The notes below the pieces were generated by a model. The model made no database searches, had not been told where the DNA came from, and was given only the letters and a program-made list of their open reading frames with translations. The translations under genes were made by a program, and so were the position numbers. A stretch of DNA of 64,000 nt from Anthopleura xanthogrammica (lineage: Eukaryota; Cnidaria; Anthozoa; Actiniaria; Actiniidae), in assembly GCA_964019055.1 (NCBI GenBank), contig OZ025207.1:12493590-12557589 (forward strand). The letters are read 5' to 3'. Below, one piece after another: positions 1-21,900 of this stretch. Each line of letters opens with the position of its first letter. The stretch's first letter is position 1.

Positions 1-2491
1 TACAATTAGATTGCAAGCCAAATATTACCCTATGGTTGCCATGGCTACAAGATCTTTATTGAGAAGTCACACAACATCTGCACATGTGTCACACTATCCT
101 GTTAAGAGAAAAACTGCCAATGGTCACAATGGCTTACAATATGAATAGAGATTTCTCTCCATATCTTTGAAGTAATTTTTCTACCTCTCGAACTTATATG
201 AAAATTTTAAGGATGGCATCGTTGGATAGAAATAATTTGATAATATGAGTAGTAATGTAAAAGTTGTTCATTCCAAAAGATATTCAGTCCTTCCTCATTG
301 AAACGGAGTGGATGGTGTTTTCTTTATAAAACGTCCAGATTGGAGCAAGGGCAAATATCATTTACTCCCTCATCTAGTGGCGCCTGTGATTCCCCTTTCC
401 AGCTTGAAATTAGTTGGTTAGTATAGCAAAAGGGTGAATCTCCTTGATTTTGTGACCCCCCCTCCCCACCCTACTCAAAATCCTAGATCCTCCCCAGTTG
501 TCTAAAGGCATGAATATCTTCTGGAACTACATGTAAGTGATATATCAGTCTTTGTATGTTTGATGTTTAAACATGCAGAAGAAGTAGAATCATGGCCAAG
601 GGGTTACATGAAAACCTCCTCAAGAAAGCATGGCTTAGTTCCATAACTTATGTTAATACTGATTCCTTTGAACAGCTGTATAGAGGCTTTGCACCATCAT
701 GTGATGGCAGCCATGACAGGAGGCAGGAACAATAGTGTCTTCTCCTCTTGGAAACTGAATTCTTTCTCATGGAAATCTTATTAGACCAGATTCAATTGTT
801 CCTGCCTCCTGTCATGGCTACCATCTAGTGATGGTGCAAAGCCTCTATACATGTATAATAATTATTATAAGAAATATTGTTGTTATAACTTTCAATGTTT
901 TTAAATACTTTTAAAGATGCTTATAGTAAAGAGTATGAATTTGATGATTAAGACAGAAATAAATCACAAATTAAATCAAGCTAAACATACTTATAAATTA
1001 TGGAAAAAAATGAAAAAAAAAATGTATTCTACATCCAACAAACATACAAACTACTAACTATTTACATATCGAAAATTGCAAATGGAATGTATACCAATTA
1101 GCACAATGCTTATACTGTACTAGTCTCAGGGAGAAAACAAAAATCAAGTACCTTTCAAAATTTATCCAATACATAGTGTACTGTCATGAAACTTTAAATT
1201 TCAGTGAACTGTAAGTAGACTACGCATCTGATATAACTTTTTCATGCTATTATTACATCTTGTTCCTTATATAGTTCAAAGTCTTATAGAAATAAACTCT
1301 TTTGCACTCATTTTTAAGACTCCAACAAAGTATATTTTCACTTAATTCTCCTGAGCAAAATGAAACTATTTCTGATCACTTGATAAATGGGAGTCTATAA
1401 TCACATAACCTGTACCTACTAAGCAGTATTTTATCAACCTAAAGTTATAGATTGATTTGTGGAGAGGCTATCCTCCTAAAGATGGAAGGTGATGCATGCT
1501 TTGATAACTAAATTTAAAATGTTATGATCTGCGAGGAAGTGTATCAGTGATTGGTGACCATGCTTAATAACAAAACTATTATAAAAAAAAAAACATTTGA
1601 AAAATAGAAAAATCCAAACAAAATCTAATGAATTTTTTGGCTAAATCAGCCTTTATCACAATAACTTACACTACATACCGCTCGAAAATGACACAGGAAT
1701 AAGACACTGCAATGAGAATCTTTAAGTAATAATTGTTCCATAATGCTGTTGATACTCACATACGTATCCTTTGCGGCACTGATTATGGCTCAAAGATAAA
1801 TTTAAAGACCACAAAAAATAATAAAATGCAAGTGATCATGAAACTCAAAGATCTGAGTCAATAGAATAGATCACTGTTTCCTATTTCAGACAAGGTGTCA
1901 TTCCCTTGAGTATTATTACTTCACATTACCTGTAATGCTTGAGAAGATACAACATGTGGCAAGGGCAATCCCAGGAGGGGTCTGTCGACAGGTTGCAATC
2001 CTGTTCTTTGAAAATTTTACTTGTTCCAAAACTTTAGATTTTTGAAGAATTTGCTAATAAGCTATTTCGAGCAACAACAATCAAGGAACCTGCTGTTAAA
2101 AAAACCTGGATCCACCACTGTTGTAAGATGCAAATAAGAATGAATCTAAGTATTAGGTGTCTTTGTTGCTTTGTAAATGTATTAGAAGTTGTTATGTGTT
2201 TCTTCGTGGGTTCAAATCCTGCCAGATGCTCAGATTTTTTTTCCGCGAAAAAATTGCTTGAAGATACACATAACTTCTAACATTATTAGTCTAATTCTCA
2301 ATGGAATGACAAACAGTCTGAAATGGGAAAACACTGATTTGATCTATTACTACATGGCAATATACACAGTACTATTGTTTCTAAAAATGCATATACAACT
2401 ACATAGTTCATGACAATATTTTGTAAAGCATGCCTGATTTCAATGTTACTGTCATTGTGTCCATGAGTCCACACATCTTGATCGCTTTAGT
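1..2491. other. 3' flank of PRPF4B, no gene seen
   Basis: No coding exon is supported here. The stretch is AT-rich and lies downstream of the PRPF4B stop codon, so its right part is probably that gene's 3' UTR. It holds one clear fold-back element (677-855). It also holds two half-motifs of a fold-back family seen elsewhere in the window, a left-type end near 1876-1912 and a right-type end near 2307-2336. The short open frame at 2189-2413 has no family features and overlaps the right end motif. Confidence 0.6.
677..855. repeat. Fold-back (MITE-like) element
   Basis: Two arms of about 57-62 bases (677-733 and 794-855) are near-perfect inverted copies, sharing TAGAGGCTTTGCACCATCA and the CAGGAGGCAGGAACAAT block, around a 60-base loop. 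A diverged relative lies at 37357-37529. No coding capacity is seen. Family name not recognised. Confidence 0.8.
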
Positions 2492-12280
<9,789 letters not shown>

Positions 12281-12361
12281 CTTGAAAGCTTCGTCCATGT
12301 GTCGTCGAGTTACGTCACAACACTTTCCAGTACTCACGGTCAATGACAAAAAAATACTTAC

Positions 12362-12514
12362 AGAGGTCCTATGAAACTCTTAAAAAACGAACTTTATTTT
12401 TATATTTCATATAGTTAAAAAAAAAGACCACAAAGTACTTGATCTTACAGTTTCATACTCAAATTGTGACTTAATTAGATTAATTTTTCTTTTTTCAATG
12501 TTTTAACTTGTACT
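12362..12514 (+). repeat. Direct duplication flanking the intergenic insert, left copy
   Basis: Starts with GGTCCTATGAAACTCT and runs through GACCACAAAGTACTTGATCT to TTTTCTTTTTT. The right copy is at 15554-15716, about 85-90% alike by eye. A second matching block (AGAAAAACAAAG...CGTGACAGTTCAG) follows both copies. Confidence 0.75.
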
Positions 12515-12672
12515 CTCGACCCCTTACCCTTAGTTCTATACCAAATTTCAGCAAAAAGGTACCCCTTTTTTATACCTTTTTGCCTGTAAAGGTACCCCTT
12601 TCATATACCTTTGAAGAAAATCTACCACTTTTTATACCAAAACTCACAAATTTCCACCCCTTTTCTATACCT
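12513..12672 (-). repeat. Truncated copy of the G/C-run element
   Basis: The reverse complement of this stretch matches the core of 14734-15025 (AAAGGTATATGAAAGGGGTA and TTTGCTGAAATT motifs) but lacks the G-run and C-run termini. It lies within the left copy of the direct duplication and has no counterpart in the right copy. Confidence 0.75.
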
Positions 12673-13261
12673 GCAGCCTGAAATTATGAGATTCCAAAAA
12701 CACATGTTGGAATTTGCCCCCTCAGATGGTACCAACTGGCGATTTTTTTGGACTTGGCTCACGGACTAAAGGTAGAAAAACAAAGCTAAGGTCCCGTGAC
12801 AGTTCAGTCCCGGGGGGCGGGAGTTCAGTTACTGAGATCTTTCCCTTTATTTGTGGGGAATATAGAGCTTCCTCTATTTACGGCGAATAGGGTTTTATTT
12901 CCTCTGAGCTCCACATCGCGACAAACAACCCACCCTACAAGCTACTAAATAAGCGTAAAATGATCATTGAATCATGCGACATATTGGTTCCCGGACTGCT
13001 TGCCTTCGAAAGGCTTCAAAAGCTCTAGATTCCATACATCGTCTATAAATCTGGCCACACTTGACCCCAAAATCGTCTTATTTGAGCTCGAAAAAATTTA
13101 AAAGTAAAAGAGCTCCACCTCGATATCACCAAACGAGTGTTTAATCAATCCAAAACCGCTCAAACTAGACAGCATGCCTTCAGAATGTAGGTTCCCAAGA
13201 AGCTTGAAGTTAGGTTAAATTTTAAGCGATTCGACGCGTTGTTAGCTCGTAGTTTTCAGTT

Positions 13262-14302
13262 AACTAGACGCTCTTGGAGCGTTCACTGGGTTGCCTGTGC
13301 GAGAGCTCGCCCACTCACCAATCCTATATACTCTATTATTTCTTACCAAAGTGTTCCTTTTGGGTTCAAAGTCCCCCTTTATTAAAAACATTTTAAATTC
13401 TAGTAAGGCATTAGTGTTGCGTTACTGACTTGTCAACGCGTATTAGATTTCTACTTGACCTACTAGAGTACCTTTCAAGACTAGCTGATGAAATAAACAT
13501 ATCTATTTCAGTATCGAAACTGTTCGCTGCAAAACAAACGTTTTATCAATGTAAATACTCTTAGCCAAAATGTGTTTAACTGGTCATTTGTTTTTCCCTC
13601 AGTTTTGGTTTTCTGTATTTTCATAAATGGAAATATTCAACAAGGAGTCTTGGCAGTTCGCTTTCTTGTAGATCACTATCAGCTCGTCTGACTTCTACAA
13701 GTTCTTGGAGTCAGCTTTCATCAAAGCTTTGTTTGTCACTCGTTTTGTAGTTTGTCTCTCGTTCTGTAGTTTGTCTCAGTATATTTTTTTGTATCTGAGA
13801 TCTGGTAAGATCTAGCTTGGTCATAGCTAGGTAGTTTATAGATTCTCTTAGTCTATTTTGACTAGTTTGTCTAGTTCTACGATTCTCATACCGTAGTTTG
13901 CTCATAGATTCTCAAAGATAGCTCACAGATTCTCAGACTTCTCTCTTTGAGTATGTGGACCAACCCGTTCCAAAATCGCTCAATAACATCTTTTAGTGTG
14001 TGTCTACCACGTACGGCGTGTGTGTTTGTAAGTAGTTTAAGCGTAGCGTTAAAAAACCTAAAGACAATAGTACGCAACATGCCCACAGACAAACTAGTAC
14101 TTCACGAACCCTGAACGAATGAATTAATGGTGACACAACACTAAAAACTATAAATACATCGATGTCGTGTGGCAACTTCATTGGACATTGGACATTGTTT
14201 ACAAGTTCTCGACCAATCATGACGTGTGAAATTATGGTCTACCTGACGCCCGAAAAACGGATCTCATTTTAAGACTGGTTTGCTACCATAGCAACCCAGT
14301 AA
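13262..14302. mobile_element. 1.04 kb non-autonomous repeat element, copy 1
   Basis: From AACTAGACGCTCTTGGAG to GCAACCCAGTAA, this 1041-base block is repeated in direct orientation at 60994-62030, with only scattered substitutions and small indels. Flanking sequences differ, so these are element boundaries. A possible inverted pair (ACTGGGTTGC near the left end, GCAACCCAGT at the right end) is present. Short open frames are shared by both copies but resemble no known transposase. Element class unknown; probably non-autonomous. Confidence 0.8.
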
Positions 14303-14733
14303 AAATGACAAGAAACCACAGAGAACTGCTCCAAACAGTTTCAAAACCCCCTAAATATCGCCATTTTGTTTTTACAAGCTCCTATTGACTGCTGAGATAC
14401 AATAAGGAAGCTTAAAGTAACGATTTACGTTTGAAACTTGTTTCTTGTCCTTCATGGGCTTCCTGTGGTGAGGCTTATCAACAGAAAAATAATAGTTGTT
14501 CTTTTGATTGTCAAGTAACTATTTTTTGGCAAGAATTGTTTTACTAACATCATAGTTGAATATAAATATGTGCTTGAAAACCATGTAGTTATATTTTTCC
14601 TCTAGAAAACCACTTCATTTTCATTCGTGCGTAACACCGCTGACAATGTCCAATATTTCTGGCAATGCTATAGAAAATTTGCTAATTTGGTCGTGGAAGG
14701 GAATAAGTAGTTTATTTCTTCTTTTGGACTGCT

Positions 14734-15025
14734 CCCGGGGGGGGGGGGTACTCCCTATAATGGATTATACGGGGATGCTCCGCCCGAAAGGGGTACTTTT
14801 TTCAGGCCGCACGTATAGCAAAGGGGTAGAAATTGTGAGTATTGGTATAAAAAGGGGTAGATTTTCTTCAAAGGTATATGAAAGGGGTACCTTTTCAGGC
14901 AAAAAGGTATATAAAAGGGGTACTTTTTTGCTGAAATTGGGTATAGAAAAGGGTAAGGGGTCGAGAGTCCGGGCGGAGCATCCCCGTATGAAACGACCCG
15001 AAGTACCCCCCCCCCCCCCCCCGGG
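14734..15025 (+). mobile_element. G/C-run terminal-repeat element with 8-bp target duplication
   Basis: The element begins CCCGGGGGGGGG and TACTCCC, with CGGGGATGCTCCGCCC just inside. It ends with GGGCGGAGCATCCCCG, then GTACCCCCC and CCCGGG, so the ends are inverted repeats of about 45-50 bases. Both sides carry the 8-base direct repeat GGACTGCT (14726-14733 and 15026-15033). The interior is several AAAGGGGTA-type phrases. An 8-bp duplication is typical of hAT-type transposition. Similar sequences are, from memory, common in stony corals. Open frames across it are incidental. Confidence 0.85.
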
Positions 15026-15553
15026 GGACTGCTGTACTCCAAAGTGAAGCTAGTCTCGGATTGGCAGACTCGGATTCATATTCATTGAGATTCAGAATCA
15101 TTTCCGGGGGAGGTCACACAAACAGCTGCAAAATTACCAATAATCTTATGTTACACTTTCTCCTCTGGTTTCTATCTATGATATTTTAGTACACGGCTTA
15201 TTCTAGGCGATTCATAGAATAAATCCAAAAAATATATCCAATTTCATTGGCTGTTGATAATAACATAGCAACGAGCTCTGATTGGTTAATAGGATAAACA
15301 AACATACCAACGGAAACCAAGCAAGCCAAATCGACTACAACGGTTATATATCTTCGAATCTTGAATCAAATCCTATTTCCATTTGTCGAACATAGGTATA
15401 CATATAAACTTTCGCAAACAGAAGTCGTAAACAAACCGTTAGAGAGGTTGAGCCAGCATTTTATAGTCAGCGATACTGAGATAGAGCATGCGCTCTGACG
15501 ACCTGGTCGCAAAATTCTGGCTTCCGGTCAGTAACGAGAATGTAAAATACTTA

Positions 15554-15716
15554 GAGAGGGTCCTATGAAACTCTTTAAAAACGAACCCCTTTATTTCCTA
15601 TATCATTTCAAATAGTTAAAATAAAAGACCACAAAGTACTTGATCTTATAGTTTTATATTCAAACTGTGACTTAATTAGATTAATTTTTCTTTTTTAATT
15701 TTTTAAATTGTACTTG
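15554..15716 (+). repeat. Direct duplication flanking the intergenic insert, right copy
   Basis: Partner of 12362-12514. It lies about 215 bases upstream of the NRF-6-like start codon, so the two copies sit just upstream of the two divergent genes. Confidence 0.72.
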
Positions 15717-15930
15717 TACAAATCTTTGTTCCTCCCTCCCCTGGGTATTGGATTTATTGCTATTATAATTGCATAACGTAGAAAAACAAAGGTAAGGTCT
15801 CGTGACAGTTCAGATCTTTCCCTTTTGTGAGTTAATCGCTCGAATAACATCTACAGTAACGACGTGATAAGGAAAAGCACCGTCTTACAGAGGTTTCACA
15901 ACTAAATTGTCTTTCACTTGCCTTAAAATC

Positions 15931-18900
15931 ATGCAAATATGCGGGCATATTTTGGTAATTTTTATGCTTCTCTTTGTGGGATGTCAGTCTTTGACTCGTG
16001 ATGTTGTGAAACACATGAACGAGTTGGGTCCAAGAGCACAAGAAGTCGCTAAAGACCTCCTTGCATTAGATAAAAACAGGACTAATGTCATTCCACATGT
16101 GTCTAATCAGTGTACCTGGACCTTGGGCAATATTACAAACAATACCGGCTCGATAGGCAAATGTAAGTAAAGAAATCTTGTTTTGTACGTATTGAACGAT
16201 GCTGATATTAAACCGGCTGACCCACAAACCATACCATTCGAAACAACACATAACCTAGTTCTTGGTTACCTGCAGATATATAGAAATCACAAATCTATCA
16301 TTTATAAATTCATTTTATCCTAACTTTCTTCAAAATGGAATTTGCGAAGCTTCTTTCCACGTTTTGTGAGCTGTTACTCTGGGTTACGTCATTCTTCTAT
16401 ATTTGACACCTATGACGTCATCTTACCAATCTATTATACTGGAATAGAACCGGTCGCGGATTTAGAGGGACCGTGGGGTCACACTTTTTTTACCTTCATC
16501 TAAATGAGCCCCAAGTTTCAGCTCATATTATTGACTATTGTAAAAATGGCATAAAATATAAATTTTATGAGGATCATTATGGAAAAATGCTGTAGATGGC
16601 AAGTTCTTCCCATTCAAAATCCCAGCCGATGGGGTCATTACTGTACAACTTCTTTAACCGGTGCCACCCAGATAGTGAGAACAAGCTAGATAGTGAGAAA
16701 AAGACAATCATGTAAGCAATTAGATGAAAATTATCTAGAGCCATCTCATGCAGTCCCGGTTTCTGATTGGTTGAATGCATTGTTTTCATTCTACATTTTG
16801 ATTGGTTCTTGGGTTCTTGCTGTCTAAGTGGCTCCAGTTATGGTAGTCAAACAGTGACCTCAAAACTAAAATGAATTGGTTGTACATCTGTATAGACATT
16901 GATGCATCAGGAAAGTTACCTAGTGGAGTTGAAGATGGAAACTTTCTATCAATTGGCTCATATGGTCTCTGCGAGTCAATACCCTCAGCACATTATTGTA
17001 TGGTCAACTTTGCTGCTAGATTGAGAGGAAAGGTTAGTTACCTATTTTATATTCTTTTGTTAATTCTTTTGATGTCACATACCCAGGCCAGTGTCAACCA
17101 GTGTATTTTGTAACAAGATTTTATTAGGAGTAAAAATTATGCACACGGTGAAAACTAGCTAAGATAATTAAATGATTACAATGATTAGGTGAGGAATAGA
17201 TACTAGACTAATGGAAAATACAGCTAGCACATAATAATGAAGAAAATAGGAGAAAAAAACTTACATCTGTTGGGCGTATAACTCTGAGTACAAATAGCTC
17301 ACTAGAATAGTAAACACGTGAAGCAAGGGGACGCTGAACTATCGAATTACACCGGCAGCAAAATATAATAACTAAACAAAATTAATAGTCACAGGCAAAC
17401 TGAATATACTATGAACACAACATTAATTTTGATGTAAGAGGAAATTTTTTTAAATGTTTATCTTTCAATGGCTGCTGTAACTTTTGATATTATTGATTAA
17501 TTATAAGTATGAGTTATAAAGTCAAAACTCTCCCTGCGACAACTCTCATAAGCAACAAGCTCTTGTTACAACCATGATTTTGAAATCCTGTTTGCATTGC
17601 TGCTTATGAGAGCTCATTACTGTTAGCAACCAATTGCAACTCTAGTTATATACAACCCCTCTTAATTGGATTTCCCAGGGTACTCACTTACGAGAGTTTC
17701 AACTGTATATTAAGATTTGTGATTATTTATCAACTTTTCAGAGTGTGCCACTAAGATGGGGTCTCTGTATAACCAATAAATGCAGTGAATCTGATATTGC
17801 ATATGGATTGAATGACATCATTAAAGGTGAAGACCAAAACTACAATATTGTATAGTACTGGTATATACTTCAAATTTAACTATAAACTTGCATTCATGGC
17901 AGGGACCAAGAAACACCCTAAAAAGTGGTGGGGCTATATATATAAGAGACTAGTATGGGAAAAGGTAGTGGGGCTAAGATTGGAAAATATAAGAGACTAG
18001 TATGGGAAAAGGTAGTGGGGCTAAGATTGGAAAATATAAGAGACTTGTACAGGAAAAAGTTGTGGGGCTAAGATTGGAAATTACAAGAGACTAGTATGGG
18101 AAAAGGTAGTGGGGCTAAGATTGGAAAATATAAGAGACTAGTATGGGAAAAAGTAGTGGGGCTAAGATTGGAAAATATAAGAGACTAGTATGGGAAAAGG
18201 TAGTGGGGCTAAGATTGGAAAATATAAGAGACTAGTATGGGAAAAAGTAGTGGGGCTAAGATTGGAAAATATAAGAGACTAGTATGGGAAAAGGTAGTGG
18301 GGCTAAGATTGGAAAATATAAGAGACTAGTATGGGAAAAGGTAGTAGGGCTAAGATTGGAAAATATAAGAAACTAGTATGGGAAAAGGGGAAATGTCGAA
18401 GGAGTATAGCCCCTTTCCATTCATTAATTTTAGTTCTTTTAATTTGTCCATGATTCTCCAGTGGTTACACTGTCCGTACTCTGTTCATCTTTTCATTCAT
18501 CCATCCTTCCATTTATTCATTTAGTTCAATTTTCATTTTTTCTATTAAAACAGATGTGTTTCACCTACAAGAAAATATGACTGACCCAAAATCTGTGTTT
18601 TGTGCAAAGCCTTCTGACTACAGTCCTAGTGCTATTTGTTGTATGTAAGTATCATTATAATAAACACTGTATAGCAAAGTCCACTATAGGGTGTACCTCC
18701 CTGGGCCTCACATCTATAGTATGGTATAATCTAGAAAGTCAATATTACAATATCTTACTCTACGTATACGTAAGCAGAGGCGTTTTACTGTTCCCGTGTG
18801 CAAAACCAACAGATATAAGAACAGCTTCATGATTGCAAGCGCATTGAATTATGATGAATCTGATTAATTTTATTAAGTGTAGATATTTATATAATTATAT

Positions 18901-21900
18901 ATTATTATTCAAGTTTAGTTTATGGTTAACTGTAATTATATTTACGCAATTCAGCTGCTTAAGTAGATTGTCAATAAAGCATCTATCTATCTACATTCAT
19001 GTTTAGGTTTTCAAAACTAACTTTGATTTTCATTTTTTTTTTACAGCATTGTTTGTGCACTATTAGGCCTATTGTGTCTCATTGGAACCTTGTTGGATCT
19101 TTTGGAGAATCCATCTTTGGCTGTTCCATTAAAGAATGATGATCGGGCTCTGCCAGTACAGAATGGAACTGTCTCACATGGTGATGATACAGAACAATTA
19201 CTTCAGTCTGATCAGCTGAACACAGGGAATTCCGAGTTGGCTCATGTGCAGTTTGAAACCAAGAAAAAAAGTATGTTAGGCGCATGCGCTTTGATGTTTC
19301 TTTCACTTCAACAACCCCCTGGATCTCATGGTTCTAGCTAGGCTTAACACCTTCAGTTAAAAAATAGACATTCTAAGACTTTATATAGCTACTACTATTT
19401 CCATGGACAGATCCAGTGGGGATAGCTAGCCTGACCCCACTTTGGAGTTGAAAAATAGTAACAATAAATAAAGGATAACTAAAATTAAAGTGCACATAAC
19501 CTTTTTTTCAATGCCTTCAATAGTTATTCTACATAAAGTAAATATTTGAATGGTAAAATATTTCTTGATTTGAGTGATGCGTTTTTAAGTTTTGAAGGAT
19601 TTTATTTCCAATATGTGAATGACTGTGATGTTTACTAAGGTATTTTAGTGTGTTTGCTGTAACTAGTAATACTAAACACTGGCCGTTTTAAGAAAACAAA
19701 TTTAAAATATCTTTTATGTAAACCATGAGTAAAATAATGGTGCTTTTTAAATTTGTTTGTGTGAACCAGATCAATTTTGTATATTTAATAAAGCCGTAGA
19801 CTTCACAGTCATTTACATATTGGAAATATAAACCTTTATAACTTAGAGACGCAACACTCAACTTAAGAAATATTTTGCTATTCAACTATTTACTTCATGT
19901 AGAATCAGTACTGAAGGTATTGAAAAAAGGTTATGTGCACTTTAAGGATGCTATGTAATGGCATTCTAGATAACAATTGTCCCCTTAAAGTTGTCCTGGA
20001 TCCACCATGTTTTTGTATAATTGTGACAAATAACATTTGATGAAATGGCATATATTTTAACCTTTTTTCTGCAGGTATTGTGGTCAAGATGTTGCTGTGT
20101 TTTTCAATTGCCAAAAACACCAAGAAGATCATGGACACAACTGTCCCTCCAGGGGCAATAACATCCATTAATGGAATGCGTGTGTTGAGTATCACTTGGG
20201 TGATTCTTGGCCACACCTATCTGTTCATGTTTTTTGGTGGTGTTGTAGGTAGGTGTATGGATATATATATCTATGTATTGAGTGATGATTGGCCCCTTCT
20301 ATCGATCTGTTCATGTTCCAATTGATTAGTGGTGTCGTAGGTAGGTATATGGATATATTTATATATATATATCTATGTGTTTGATCTGGAGAATCTGCTT
20401 TACTTTCAGCCTCAAAGAAGAGATGTTTATAAGAATTCCTGAATATTTCTCAGATATTACGATCTTGTTTCACATCTTTTAATAATGAAACTGTTTTTCT
20501 TTATCTTTATTTTCAGATAATCCATTGCCCACTTTAGGGATTATTCACAGGTTTACTTTCCAGGCCATTGACAATGCTTTTCTATCTGTGGATAGCTTCT
20601 TCTTCCTGAGGTAGGGTTAATGAGTCTATTAGTCTTTGGCTGTTGTATCACATCCTGTAACAATCACAACAGAGATAGGTTCCAACTAGGTGAAAGCCCA
20701 AAGATCGAATTGGAATTTAGAAGTTTATTTTTAAGAAGGGAGGAAAACTGGAGAACCCAGAGTAAAGAACTTTTTTGAAGCAAGGAGAGAATCAACTAGT
20801 AATTCTACTGACATGTGACACTGAGCCTGGGAATCAAACTTGTTCCTGTGTAACATTGCAGTATGCACCATCATGAATGCCTGCACAATATGCTCTCACA
20901 TGTACAGAAGGATGGAGGTGGCTGGGTTAGTGGAAGGATGAGTTCATCAAAGTATAGGTGGCTGGTGAATGGTTGATTAATGAAGGAATGAATTGAAAAA
21001 CAAAATAAAAAATAAAATAAAAGAATATATGAAAATTGAATGAAAGGATGGATGGATGAGCAGACAAATGGAAGGAAGAAAGATGGAAAGAAGGAAGGAA
21101 GGAAGGAAGGAAGGATGGATGGAAGGAAGATGGAAGGAAGGATGGAAGGAAGGATGGAAGATGGAAGGAAGGGAGAGAAAAAGGAGGGAGAGAAGATGCT
21201 TTTATTGCCCTTTAGTTTACGGAAGTACATTTTGTTTTTTTCAGCGGTCTTCTTGTTGGCTATCTTGGACTACGCAGAATGTCTAAAAATGATGGCCATC
21301 TTCCATTCTTCCAGTTTTACTTTCACAGATTTTGGCGGTAAGAAATTTCTATCTTCTTCTTAGATTTTTTACTCATTAGCCCCCTTTTCGATTATTCTCA
21401 CAGATCTCACATAACCCAACCACAGATTTTTTACTCATTAGCCCCCTCTTCAATTATTCTCACAGATTTCGCATAACCCAACCACAGATTTAGTATATCA
21501 TGATTGTGCTTCCTGTTGTACTTCTACTGACCTGTTTCCTTTAATTATTGTTCTTTAACAGTTTGACTCCAACTTATATGTTCGTGATATGGTTTTACAC
21601 TACACTAGAGCCACACCTGAGCAAAGGTCCCTTGTGGTACACACATCAGTTGGGTAATGCCTGTTATAAATACTGGTGGACCAATCTGCTTTACATCAAT
21701 AACTTTTACCCAAAAGAATTGGTCAAAGAGGTAAGAGTTTACTGGGAAAAACTGCGTGCTTAGGCTGTTGGTGGGCTTGGCTTAGCATTCTTATTGGACA
21801 AAGGAGCTACTTATGTCTTTCTATATAGTTTACGTGTGATACCAGGATTATTTTACCCATTGTTTTTATCTTGGTTTTATCTTGAAAGGAACTTCGTTAT

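Larger units (their letters stand above)
12299..15930. other. Divergent intergenic region between PRPF4B and the NRF-6-like gene
   Basis: This region must hold both promoters, as the genes are head-to-head. No coding exon is supported. It contains a direct duplication (12362-12514 with 15554-15716, continued as 12775-12810 with 15779-15814), a truncated G/C-run element (12513-12672), a 1.04 kb repeat (13262-14302) and a complete G/C-run element (14734-15025). The gene-proximal 150-200 bases on each side are the only stretches without recognised repeat material. No clear TATA box was found. Confidence 0.6.

Noticed and set aside
14646..15047. 133-codon plus-strand open frame ending in a Pro run
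   Set aside because: Lies across the G/C-run element; the periodic GT-rich phrases leave the frame open without protein features.
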